From Didemnitutus sp047777955 (GTDB lineage: Bacteria > Verrucomicrobiota > Verrucomicrobiia > Opitutales > Opitutaceae), in contig NZ_CP180537.1 in NCBI RefSeq assembly GCF_047777955.1, positions 1,054,001 through 1,118,000 on the forward strand: a stretch of 64,000 nucleotides of DNA. The letters are read 5' to 3'. The notes under the pieces were generated by a model. It was not told the DNA's origin. It did not search any database and saw only the letters and a program-made list of their open reading frames with translations. This document shows positions 9,056 to 16,876 of the stretch, one piece after another (the stretch's first letter is position 1; each line of letters starts with the position of its first letter). The position numbers and the translations under genes were made by a program.

Positions 9056-9095
9056 GACTCGGAGCATGGTGCGGCGCGGGCGCCGCGCCGCAACC

Positions 9096-9144
9096 TTTAC
9101 CCGGCCTTAACAATTCTCCCGCGCCGCGCGCACACGCACTTAAC
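9096..9144. promoter_or_regulatory. Operator-like element B (tandem TTTAC/TTAAC half-sites)
   Basis: TTTAC at 9096, TTAAC at 9107 and TTAAC at 9140 reproduce the 11-bp and 33-bp spacing of element A (6479-6527). It lies between the divergent response regulator and the MbnP-MbnH fusion, placing both under the same control. Confidence 0.65.
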
Positions 9145-9166
9145 CGGCGCGCGCGACCCTGGCGGC

Positions 9167-10927
9167 ATGATCCGGTCCGCCTGCCTCTTCCTGCTCGCCG
9201 CGCTGCCGCTCGCGGCCGCGGAGCTGCAGCTGCGGATCGAGCCGCGGTGGAACAACGACGCGCTCGCGGTGCCGTCGGCCGAGGTCGCCACGGCCGCCGG
9301 CCAGCACGTGCGGGTCACCCGTCTCGCGGCGCTGCTGTCGGATTTCCAGCTGCTCAAGCCCGACGGCTCGCTGGTGCGGCTGGAGAACCAGTTCGGCTTC
9401 ATCGACGCCGGCAGCGGCCGACTCACGGTCGCGCTGGCCAACGTGCCCGCGGGCGACTACCGCGGCCTGCAGGTGCGCGTCGGCGTGCCGGACGCGGTGA
9501 ACCACGCCGATCCGGGACTTTGGCCGCCCGGCCATGCTCTGAATCCACAAACCAACGGGCTACACTGGAGCTGGTCGGGCGGTTACGTTTTCCTCGCGCT
9601 CGAAGGGTATTGGCGCGGGTCCGGCGGGGGCGACGCCGCCGGTTTCTCCTATCACCTCGCCAAGGAGCCGCAGCGGATGACGGTGCGCTTCCTCGCACCG
9701 TTCCAGGTGGAGTCGGCGACGCGGGTCGATCTCGCGTTCAACGTCGCCGCGCTCTTCGCCAACCGCCGCCTCGCGGGAGACGACGGCAGCGACACGACGC
9801 ACTCGGCCGACCACGACGCGCTCGCCGGCGCGCTCGCGCGCAGCGCGGAACGCGCGTTCTTCTGGCTCGGGGCCGCCGCGACCGGGCGCAGCGTCGCGGC
9901 GTCGCACCGGCCGGTCGCCGCGGCGGGCGCCGGCACGCCCTACGCGTTCACCGTGCCGGCCGGCTTCCCGCAGCCGGCGCTGCCGGCGGACAATCCCCTG
10001 ACGGAGGAGGGCGTGGAGCTGGGCCGGCGGCTGTTCTTCGACCGCCGCCTCTCGGGCAACGGCGGCCAGTCCTGCGCGAGCTGCCACGACCCGCGCGCGG
10101 CCTTCAGCGACCGCGTGGCGCTCAGTCGCGGCACGGACGGCGAGCGCGGCCGGCGCAACGCCATGCCGCTCTTCAACCTCGCCTGGCATCCGGCCTACGC
10201 CTGGGACGGCACGAAGCGCACGATCCGCGAACAGGCCCTCGCGGCGATGACCAATCCGGTCGAGATGCACGCCCGCGTGGCGGACGTCGTGGCCGAGCTC
10301 GGCGCCGACCCGCGCGTGCGGGCGGATTTCGCGGCGGCGTTCGGGACCGACGGCATCACCGCCGAGCGGCTGGGCAGGGCGCTCGAGCAATTCCTCCTCG
10401 TGCAGGTCTCGCACCGCTCGAAGTTCGACGCCGCGCTCGCGGGCACCGTGTCGCTGAGCGAGGAGGAGAAGCGCGGCTTCGCGCTCTTCATGACCGAGTC
10501 CGATCCGGCCCGCGGCCGGCGCGGCGCCGACTGCTTCCACTGCCACGGCGGCGCGCTCTTCAGCGACTTCGCGGCGCGGAGCAACGGCCTCGACCTCGTC
10601 GCGGCGGATGCCGGCGCGCAGAACGCGACGGGCCGCGCCGACGACCGAGGCCGGTTCAAGACCCCGTCGCTGCGCAACGTCGCGCTGACCGCGCCCTACA
10701 TGCACGACGGGCGCTTCCGGACGCTCGAGGAGGTCGTGGCCCACTACGATCACGGCGTGCAGCGCGCGGAGAACCTCGATCCGAACCTCGCCAAGCACCC
10801 GAAGGCCGGCCTGGGCTTGAGCGCGGACGAGCAGCGGGCGCTGGTGGCGTTCCTGAAGACGCTGACGGACCACGAATTTTCCCGCTCCGCGCTGCCGCCG
10901 GAGGAGGCGTTCGCCGGGTTGGAGTGA
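9167..10927 (+). CDS. MbnP-like domain fused to MbnH/MauG-type diheme cytochrome c peroxidase
   Basis: The 586-residue protein has a signal peptide (residues 1-18) and two parts. Residues ~19-245 match the MbnP family of periplasmic copper-binding proteins, with the characteristic LHWSWSGGYVFLALEG element (H133, W134, W136) and VNHADP before it. Residues ~265-580 are a diheme peroxidase/MauG domain with heme sites C303-ASC-H307 and C456-FHC-H460 and the TPSLRNVALTAPYMHDGRF block. In methanotrophs MbnP and MbnH are separate partners, and MbnH oxidises an MbnP tryptophan to kynurenine to make a Cu(I) site. Here enzyme and presumed substrate are one chain, so an intramolecular or trans modification is possible. 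The fusion reading is seen directly in one uninterrupted frame; the copper role is from homology. Confidence 0.85.
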   Translation: MIRSACLFLLAALPLAAAELQLRIEPRWNNDALAVPSAEVATAAGQHVRVTRLAALLSDFQLLKPDGSLVRLENQFGFIDAGSGRLTVALANVPAGDYRGLQVRVGVPDAVNHADPGLWPPGHALNPQTNGLHWSWSGGYVFLALEGYWRGSGGGDAAGFSYHLAKEPQRMTVRFLAPFQVESATRVDLAFNVAALFANRRLAGDDGSDTTHSADHDALAGALARSAERAFFWLGAAATGRSVAASHRPVAAAGAGTPYAFTVPAGFPQPALPADNPLTEEGVELGRRLFFDRRLSGNGGQSCASCHDPRAAFSDRVALSRGTDGERGRRNAMPLFNLAWHPAYAWDGTKRTIREQALAAMTNPVEMHARVADVVAELGADPRVRADFAAAFGTDGITAERLGRALEQFLLVQVSHRSKFDAALAGTVSLSEEEKRGFALFMTESDPARGRRGADCFHCHGGALFSDFAARSNGLDLVAADAGAQNATGRADDRGRFKTPSLRNVALTAPYMHDGRFRTLEEVVAHYDHGVQRAENLDPNLAKHPKAGLGLSADEQRALVAFLKTLTDHEFSRSALPPEEAFAGLE

Positions 10928-10950
10928 GCGGTGCGGAAGGCCGCGCGCGC

Positions 10951-12000
10951 CTACTCCTCGCCGTCGAGCCAGTCGGCCTCGGTCGCGCGGAAGATTTTCC
11001 GCGGCTTCGGAAAACCGAACTTGTGCGAGTCGGCGTAGCACCAGAACTCGTTGGGCGGATCGTCGGCGACGACGAGGTAGTGCAGGTCGGTGTCGCCCGG
11101 GTTGCGGAAGCCGTGGCCGACCTGCGGTGCGGCCATGACGCAGTCGCCGGGCTCGACCGGGAACGTCGCGTCGCCGAGGCGGAACTCGCCGCGGCCGGCG
11201 AGGAAGACGTAGAATTCCCATTGCAGCGCGTGCCAATGGAACGGAAACAGCGCGGCGCCCGCCGGCACCCGGCCGAATTCCAGGTCGAACGGGTGACCGC
11301 CTGCGCTGAGCGGCTGGCGGTGCTGCGCGCCGAACGCGAGCGACACGCCGCGGAACGAGCCGCGGAATTTGCCCTTCGGGGACGACCACTCCTCCCACGC
11401 GATGTCCTCGAGATTCCGGCAGCGCGCGGCGAAGGGCGTCGCCGGCGGCGGCAGAGTGGGCGCCGCAGAGTCCGTATTACGGACTTTGGCGGGTGGCGCG
11501 CTGGTGGCGGGTGTGGCGGGTGCATCGTCCTCGCCGTCGAAGTAGTCGACCGGCGTCATGCGGAAGAAGACGCTCGGCGTGCGCAGGCCCCATTTCTGCG
11601 AGTCGGGATACCAAAAGCCGTCGAGCGGCGGGTTGTCGGCGATGATGAAGACCTCGAGCTCCTCCGCGCCGGTGTTGAGCAGTTGGTGCGCCTCGCCCGG
11701 CGGGTGGAGGAAGCAGTCGCCGGGGCGGACCGTGCGGCGTTCGTCGCCGACGCGCACGGTGCCGGTGCCGCGGCGGACGACGAAGAGTTCCCACTGCACG
11801 AGGTGCGCGTGGTGCGGGCAGACGGCGGCGCCGGGCGGCATGCGCCGCACCTGGAAGTCGAAGGGATGGCCGCCGCCCCACACGCCGACGTTACGCTGGC
11901 CGCCGAGGGCGAGGGAGACGTTCCGGGCGAAGGAGTGGAATTTCCCGGTGGGCGAGCGCTGCTCGAGCTCGGGGACGTCGCGCAGGTTGACCTTGTGCAT
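10951..12000 (-). CDS. Double-cupin (bicupin) protein
   Basis: Two homologous cupin halves, about residues 1-160 and 190-349, are joined by an Ala/Pro-rich linker. Both repeat the order GKF, HPFDF or HPFDL, a metal-site motif (PHHAHLVQWE in the first half, PFHWHALQWEF in the second), then VRPGDCF or VEPGDCV and a closing D-NPP or DDPP segment. The ATG at 12000 is preferred over an upstream one that adds a basic, non-conserved leader. Cupins of this type bind a divalent metal; whether it is an enzyme or a sugar-binding sensor cannot be told. It is convergent with the MbnP-MbnH fusion, 23 bases apart. The 187 bases upstream hold no gene. Confidence 0.75.
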   Translation of the reverse strand: MHKVNLRDVPELEQRSPTGKFHSFARNVSLALGGQRNVGVWGGGHPFDFQVRRMPPGAAVCPHHAHLVQWELFVVRRGTGTVRVGDERRTVRPGDCFLHPPGEAHQLLNTGAEELEVFIIADNPPLDGFWYPDSQKWGLRTPSVFFRMTPVDYFDGEDDAPATPATSAPPAKVRNTDSAAPTLPPPATPFAARCRNLEDIAWEEWSSPKGKFRGSFRGVSLAFGAQHRQPLSAGGHPFDLEFGRVPAGAALFPFHWHALQWEFYVFLAGRGEFRLGDATFPVEPGDCVMAAPQVGHGFRNPGDTDLHYLVVADDPPNEFWCYADSHKFGFPKPRKIFRATEADWLDGEE

Positions 12001-12187
12001 AGGGTGCGGGCGAGGATGCGCGGCCCGCGGCGCGCGGCGAGCCGCAAACACGCGGGCCCGGCGCAGCGGCGGCGCAGGCGCGGCGGAACAGTTGGGCCAC
12101 GCGGGTGCGGCGTCGCCGGGTGGAAAGAAAAGAGCGGAGTGCGGGGGCCGCGTCTCCGCTCGGAGGTGGGGGCGAGGCGCGGGCGCG

Positions 12188-13645
12188 TTACTTCAGCGCG
12201 GCGCTGGCCGGGGCGGCGGTGCGGGTCTTGGACAGCTCGAGTTCGCCCTGGCGGGCGTAATCGATCGCCTCGGCGAGGATGCGCGCGGCCTCCTGCGGGG
12301 CGTGGAAGCCCATCGAGTTCTCCGCGGAGACGAAGTCGAGTCGCCACTGGGCCTGGCGCTGGAGCGCGCGCGCGGACTTGAGCTGGGCGTCGGTCGCGCC
12401 GGCGGCCTTGGCGGTGGCGAGGGCGTCGATCAGGCCGACGACGGCCTTCTCGCCGCGGGTGAGGAGGGCGGCGTTGCGGTCCTGCACGGCGAGGGCGCGG
12501 GCCTTGATCTCCTGCTCGGGGTAGCGGTGGCAGGTCTGGCAGGCCTGGGCGACGTTGAGCAGCGGCGAGCGGACGTGGTGGTTGGAAACCTTGATCGCGC
12601 CCTCGCGGACGTAGGGCATGTGGCAGTCGGCGCAGGCGACGCCGCTGCGGGCGTGGATGCCCTGGCTCCACATCTCGAACTCGGGGTGCTGGGCCTTGAG
12701 CACGGGCGCGCCGGTCTCCTTGTGCACCCAATCCTTGTGGCCGACCTCGTCGTAGTAGGCCTCGATCTGCTCGACCTTGAGGCCCTTGTCCCACGGGTAG
12801 GTGACGAGCTTGCCCTCGCCCTTGAAGTAATACTCGACGTGGCACTGGGCGCAGACCATCGAGCGCATCTCCTGGCGCGTGGCGTCCTTGTTCGGCTCGT
12901 ATTGGCCTTTGCGGCCTTCCTTGCGCCAGCGCTCGATCGAGGGCAGGTGCGGCGTCGGGTAGTCGGAGCGCGCGAGGGCGCGGATGCCGTTGAGGAAGCC
13001 CGGGCGGTTCACGCGCAGGGCCATCGTCTCGGCGTCGTGGCAGTCGATACAGGAGACGGGATGCTCGACGAGCTTGGTGGCCTCGGCGTAGGGCATCTTG
13101 CAGACGACCGCGAAGCCCTTCTGGATCTGCTCCTCCCAATGCTCCTTGCCCGCGGGAGCGCCGGCCTTGAGGCCCTGGTCGATGTAGGCGTTGAGCATGG
13201 AGGCGTGGCACTGGAGGCAGGCGCCGGGCTGCTTGAACTGCTTCACGCGCTCGGTCTCGCGCTGGTCGACGAGCATGTAGGCGTGGCCGCGTTCCTCGCG
13301 GTAGTCGGTGGCGAAGGCGTAGCCGGCGAAGATGCGGCGCCAGGCCGGGTCGGCGTCGAGATGCTGGAACGCCTCGCTGCCGCCGTAGGTCGTGCGCTCG
13401 GTGTCGACGGTGCGGCGGTAGCTGTCGTATTGGCGCGGGTAGTTTTTGCCCCAGACGGCGGGGTCGATGGTCCGGTCGCTGACCTCGACGACGCGGAAGA
13501 CGTCCTTCGTGGCCTCGGCCTTCCGGGCGACGATGTTCTGGTAGAGCATCAGCACGCCGAAGGTGGCGACGGCGAACAGGGCAAGGAAGCCGAGATAACC
13601 GGCGGCGCCGAGGCCGCGTTGGCTGGTGAAGGGCTGGTTTTTCAT
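12188..13645 (-). CDS. nrfA: Ammonia-forming cytochrome c nitrite reductase, CXXCH-type catalytic heme
   Basis: This 485-residue pentaheme enzyme reduces nitrite to ammonium with six electrons in the periplasm. An N-terminal membrane anchor/signal (residues ~15-35) is followed by heme sites at C143-LQC-H147, C199-IDC-H203, C265-AQC-H269, C338-ADC-H342 and C369-QTC-H373. The block VCAQCHVEYYFKG holds the active-site Tyr, and the segment around HARSGVACADCHMP carries a distal heme. The first, catalytic heme has His where enteric NrfA has Lys (CXXCK). The ATG at 13645 is chosen because the upstream extension overlaps nrfH in another frame. It sits 44 bases downstream of nrfH in the same direction, so the two form nrfHA. 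Confidence 0.95.
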   Translation of the reverse strand: MKNQPFTSQRGLGAAGYLGFLALFAVATFGVLMLYQNIVARKAEATKDVFRVVEVSDRTIDPAVWGKNYPRQYDSYRRTVDTERTTYGGSEAFQHLDADPAWRRIFAGYAFATDYREERGHAYMLVDQRETERVKQFKQPGACLQCHASMLNAYIDQGLKAGAPAGKEHWEEQIQKGFAVVCKMPYAEATKLVEHPVSCIDCHDAETMALRVNRPGFLNGIRALARSDYPTPHLPSIERWRKEGRKGQYEPNKDATRQEMRSMVCAQCHVEYYFKGEGKLVTYPWDKGLKVEQIEAYYDEVGHKDWVHKETGAPVLKAQHPEFEMWSQGIHARSGVACADCHMPYVREGAIKVSNHHVRSPLLNVAQACQTCHRYPEQEIKARALAVQDRNAALLTRGEKAVVGLIDALATAKAAGATDAQLKSARALQRQAQWRLDFVSAENSMGFHAPQEAARILAEAIDYARQGELELSKTRTAAPASAALK

Positions 13646-13689
13646 GGCGGGCAAAGGGTCGGGGTGTTGGGGCGGAAGGTGGAGGCGCG

Positions 13690-14166
13690 TCAGCGGACCG
13701 GACCGTGGCCGACGTCGCGGTGGCAGTGGAGGCAATCGAGCATCTTCTGCGGGTCGCCGGGGTGGGTGTTGATGCCGTCGACGATCTGCTGGTGGCAGGC
13801 GACGCAGTTCTCCTGGAGGACGGCGACGTTCTTGCGCCGGATCATGATCGGCTCGTGAAAATCCTGGAGCGTGAAGCCCTTCGAGTGCCAGTAGCCGTTT
13901 TCGGCCTTGGTGAGGTATTTTCGGATGAAGTCGTGCGGCGTGTGGCAGTCGTTGCAGGTGGCGACGGCGTGGTGCGGGGACTTGAGCCAGCCGTCGTATT
14001 GCTCGCGCATGATGTGGCAGTTCACGCACGCCTTCGGGTCGTTGGAAAAATACGAGAGCCCGTGCGCGTAGGTGAACGTGTAGGTGCCGAGGCCGGCGAA
14101 CATCCCGATCGCGCCCGCGAGGGCCAGGGCCAGGAAACCGTGACTGCGTTTCAGCGGCGGAATCAT
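13690..14166 (-). CDS. nrfH: NrfH tetraheme membrane quinol dehydrogenase
   Basis: The 158-residue protein has one N-terminal membrane anchor (residues ~10-32) and four CXXCH sites (CVNCH, CNDCH, CVACH, CLHCH), the layout of the NapC/NirT family subunit that takes electrons from menaquinol to NrfA. The KACVNCHIMREQYDGW segment is the family hallmark around heme 1. It is first in the nrfHA operon, and an FNR-type box lies about 60 bases upstream. Confidence 0.95.
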   Translation of the reverse strand: MIPPLKRSHGFLALALAGAIGMFAGLGTYTFTYAHGLSYFSNDPKACVNCHIMREQYDGWLKSPHHAVATCNDCHTPHDFIRKYLTKAENGYWHSKGFTLQDFHEPIMIRRKNVAVLQENCVACHQQIVDGINTHPGDPQKMLDCLHCHRDVGHGPVR

Positions 14167-14224
14167 CGTCGCCCGCCATCTAGGCAGGCCGCGCGCGGGG
14201 CGTCAAAGCCCGCCCGCGTGAAGC

Positions 14225-14238
14225 TTGATCCAGGTCAA
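14225..14238. promoter_or_regulatory. FNR/CRP-family box upstream of nrfHA
   Basis: The 14-mer TTGATCCAGGTCAA matches the FNR-type palindrome TTGAT-N4-ATCAA at nine of ten half-site positions. It sits about 60 bases before the nrfH start, which suits anaerobic or nitric-oxide responsive activation. Confidence 0.55.
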
Positions 14239-14248
14239 GGCGGGTGCG

Positions 14249-15910
14249 TCAGGCGAGCGGGCTGACGGGCCCGCCGTGCACCAGGCTCGTATAGGGCAGC
14301 TCGGCGTGCACGCGCCAGCCGTCGCGCTGCCAGGCACCGAAGTGCATCGTGCCGCCGAGCTCGGTCACGCGGCGCTGGATGTTGGCGAGGCCGTTGCCGT
14401 TGCCGGCGCCCTGCGCGTCGGCGCGCACGCCGTTGTTGGTCCACTCGAGCTGGAGAAAGTCCCGCGCGAGCGAGAAGCGCAGCGCGGCCTGCGAGGGACG
14501 CGCGTGGCGCAGGGCGTTGCTGGCGAGCTCGCGGCAGATGAAGTAGAGCTGGGTCTGCGCGTCGCGCGACAGCCCGTCGAGCGCGCCCTCGGGGATCACG
14601 AGCTCAAACTGGCAGCGGGCGAATTGCCGCATGTGACGCTCGAGGCGGCCGAGCGCCGTCTCGAGGTCGTGCGCGCGCAGCTCCTCCGGCTCGAGGTCGA
14701 GGATGAGGTTGCGCAGGTCGGACGAGGCCTGCTGCAGCATGGCGTTGATCGCGGCGATCTGCTCCGGCCGCGGGGCGATCTGCTGCTCGGCGGCGGTCTG
14801 CACGGCGGCGAGCTGCAGGCCGGCGGCGTAGATCGACTGGATGGGGCCGTCGTGGATGTTGCCGGCGAGCCGGATGCGGAGCGCCTCGTTGGCCTCGGCG
14901 TCGCGCTGGGCGGAGTCGGTCTGGGTGCGCTCGAGCTGGCGGCGCATCTCCTCCTCCAGCATGCGGCCCCAGCGCAGCTGGCCGGCCACGAGGCGCGCGA
15001 TCGCGCCGAATTCCGTGCGGGAGTTGAGCAGGCTGGCGAGGTGCGTCGGCACGCGGCTCTCGAGGCTGCGCGTGATCTGGCCCAGCGGGCGCAGGACGAG
15101 GAAGGCGACGACGCCCACGACGAGGGCGACGGCCAGCAGGGCCCCGAGGCTGACGTAGATCACGCGGCGGATGAAGGCCTGGCGGGCGGACTCGATCAGG
15201 TCGAAGTTGAAGCGCGCGTCGAGCTGCACCAGCGGCCGGCCGTCGAGGCCCTCCAGCGTCCGGCGGAAGTCGTGGATCAGGCCCGCGCGCGGGAGCACGG
15301 CGTCGGCCGGGTGCAGCGTGATGCGCGCGCCGACGATGGTGCCGAGCTGGGCCAGCCAGGGTTCGTCCCAGCGGCGGCCGAGCAGCAGGTAGCCGCGCAC
15401 GGGCGTCTGGTGCCGCCAGAACTTCGCGTCCTGGATCGCGGCGCCGAAGATCTCCCAGAGCGCGCCGTCGACGAGGGTGAAGTAGCGGAAGGTGTAGCGG
15501 TCGCCGATGGCCTGCCGCAGCGCCGCGACGCTGGGAAACGGCACGCCGGGCCGGCGGTAGTCCTTGTCGATGGTGTGGAGCAGGGCGAAATTCGGATCGA
15601 GCACCCAGACGGCGTCGCCGCCGTTGGGGATGCCGACGATGTTGTCGACGTTGTTGGCGGCCCACTGCTCGTCGGGCTTGTCCATGAACTTCACCATGTC
15701 GTCCCACCACGCGTAGCTGGACACGAGCGACTCGAGGCCGGCGCCCTGGATGGTGCGCGCGGTGCCGATGCGCGCCGCGCGCTCCGTGGACAGGTCGCGC
15801 AGCAGGCCGTTGATCTCGTCGCGGCCCTGATCGAGCACGATCCAGTAGAGCACGGCGACGCCGGCACAGACCAGCAGCGTGAGCAACGCGAGGCGGCTGA
15901 GAAGATTCAT
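14249..15910 (-). CDS. NarX/DegS-like sensor histidine kinase with CHASE4-like sensor
   Basis: The 553-residue protein has a TM helix (residues ~5-25) and an extracytoplasmic domain with the SSYAWWDDMVKFM signature of CHASE4-type sensors. A second TM helix (~285-310) and a coiled-coil/HAMP-like linker follow. The HisKA_3 phospho-acceptor site is LAGNIHDGPIQSIYAAGLQL. The ATPase domain has CRELASNALRHA and a short G-box (GNGNGLANI). HisKA_3 kinases partner with NarL/LuxR-type regulators, but none is adjacent. It lies 80 bases upstream of nrfHA in the same orientation, so a nitrate/nitrite or redox signal is possible but unproven. Confidence 0.85.
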   Translation of the reverse strand: MNLLSRLALLTLLVCAGVAVLYWIVLDQGRDEINGLLRDLSTERAARIGTARTIQGAGLESLVSSYAWWDDMVKFMDKPDEQWAANNVDNIVGIPNGGDAVWVLDPNFALLHTIDKDYRRPGVPFPSVAALRQAIGDRYTFRYFTLVDGALWEIFGAAIQDAKFWRHQTPVRGYLLLGRRWDEPWLAQLGTIVGARITLHPADAVLPRAGLIHDFRRTLEGLDGRPLVQLDARFNFDLIESARQAFIRRVIYVSLGALLAVALVVGVVAFLVLRPLGQITRSLESRVPTHLASLLNSRTEFGAIARLVAGQLRWGRMLEEEMRRQLERTQTDSAQRDAEANEALRIRLAGNIHDGPIQSIYAAGLQLAAVQTAAEQQIAPRPEQIAAINAMLQQASSDLRNLILDLEPEELRAHDLETALGRLERHMRQFARCQFELVIPEGALDGLSRDAQTQLYFICRELASNALRHARPSQAALRFSLARDFLQLEWTNNGVRADAQGAGNGNGLANIQRRVTELGGTMHFGAWQRDGWRVHAELPYTSLVHGGPVSPLA

Positions 15911-15980
15911 CGGGGTGACCGCGCGGAGGCTAGGCGGGCTCCGCGCCGGGTCAATGCGGCTTGCGGGGCGGAGCGGGCCG

Positions 15981-16771
15981 CTACGCCACCGGGTTGCTCA
16001 GCGTGCCGATGCCCTCGATCTCGACGGCGATGGTGTCGCCGCGCTGCAGCCAGACCGGCGGCTGGCGGGCGAAGCCGACGCCCTCCGGCGTGCCGGTGAG
16101 GATGAGCGTGCCGGCGGGCAGCGTCTTGTCGGCGCTGAGGAACTCGATCAGCGCGGGCACGTCGAAGATCATGTCGGCGGTCGTCGAGTCCTGCATGACG
16201 ACGCCGTTGAGCACCGAGCGGATGCGCAGCGCGTTGGGGTTCGGCAGCTCGTCGGGCGTGACGAGCACGGGACCGAGCGGGCAGAAGGTGTCGAAGCTCT
16301 TGGCGTGGTTCCACTGGCCGCCGCCCCAGTCGCGCTGCCAGTCGCGCGCGCTGACGTCGTTGGCGCAGGTGTAGCCCAGCACGTAGTCGAGGGCGTCGGC
16401 GCGCGCGACGTTGCGCGCGGGCTTATTCAGCACGAGGGCCAGCTCCGCCTCGTAGTCGACGCGCGTGCTCGCCTGGAGGGTCGGGAGGCGGATCGGGTCG
16501 CCCGGGTTCTGGACCGCGCCCGGCAGCTTCATGAACCACATCGGGCGCTCCGGCGGCGGGCGTTTTCCTCGGCGGCGTGCTTGGCGTAGTTCAGGCCGAT
16601 GCAGACGATCGCCGTCGGCGCGACCGGGGCGAGCGGCCGGCCGGGCGTCACGACGCGGTCGCTCACGCGCCACGCGCCGAAAAGATCGCCCTCGATCGCG
16701 CGGGCGGAGCCGTCGGGCTGGAGCGCGGCGTAGGCGGGGCCGGCGGGCGTGAGGTGGCGGAGGAGTTTCAC
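15981..16771 (-). CDS. Fumarylacetoacetate hydrolase family protein, frameshifted as sequenced
   Basis: The N-terminal part (GTG start at 16771, VKLLRHL, then IVCIGLNYAKHAAEE) reads in one frame. From about 16558 the rest (RPMWFMKLPGAV, then YEAELALVLNK, GYTCANDVSARDWQ and the ending GTPEGVGFARQPP) continues in another. Adding one C to the GGG/CCC run at 16558-16560 joins the two parts exactly within the conserved NYA-HAxE/RP segment. All catalytic-domain metal ligands (E-x-E pair, D in NDVSARD) remain. Members hydrolyse or decarboxylate acylpyruvates or 2-keto-3-deoxy sugars; the substrate here is unknown. It is transcribed divergently from the Gre factor. Confidence 0.8.
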
Positions 16772-16876
16772 CGGCGTCTTGTCGCACGGCCGGGCGGCGC
16801 GGGGCAAAGAAAAGGCCCGCGCGCCGCGCCGCGCGCGGCTTGCCATCGGGGCCGCGGCGCGCTCACTCGGCGAGGC

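Noticed and set aside
9247..12381. A 1044-codon plus-strand frame overlapping the MbnP-MbnH fusion and the cupin gene
   Set aside because: Arg/Ala-rich translation without domains; it overlaps two well-supported genes in other frames.
12188..14179. A single 663-residue protein joining nrfA with upstream sequence
   Set aside because: The extra N-terminal 178 residues are an out-of-frame reading of nrfH; the NrfA start at 13645 begins with a proper membrane anchor.
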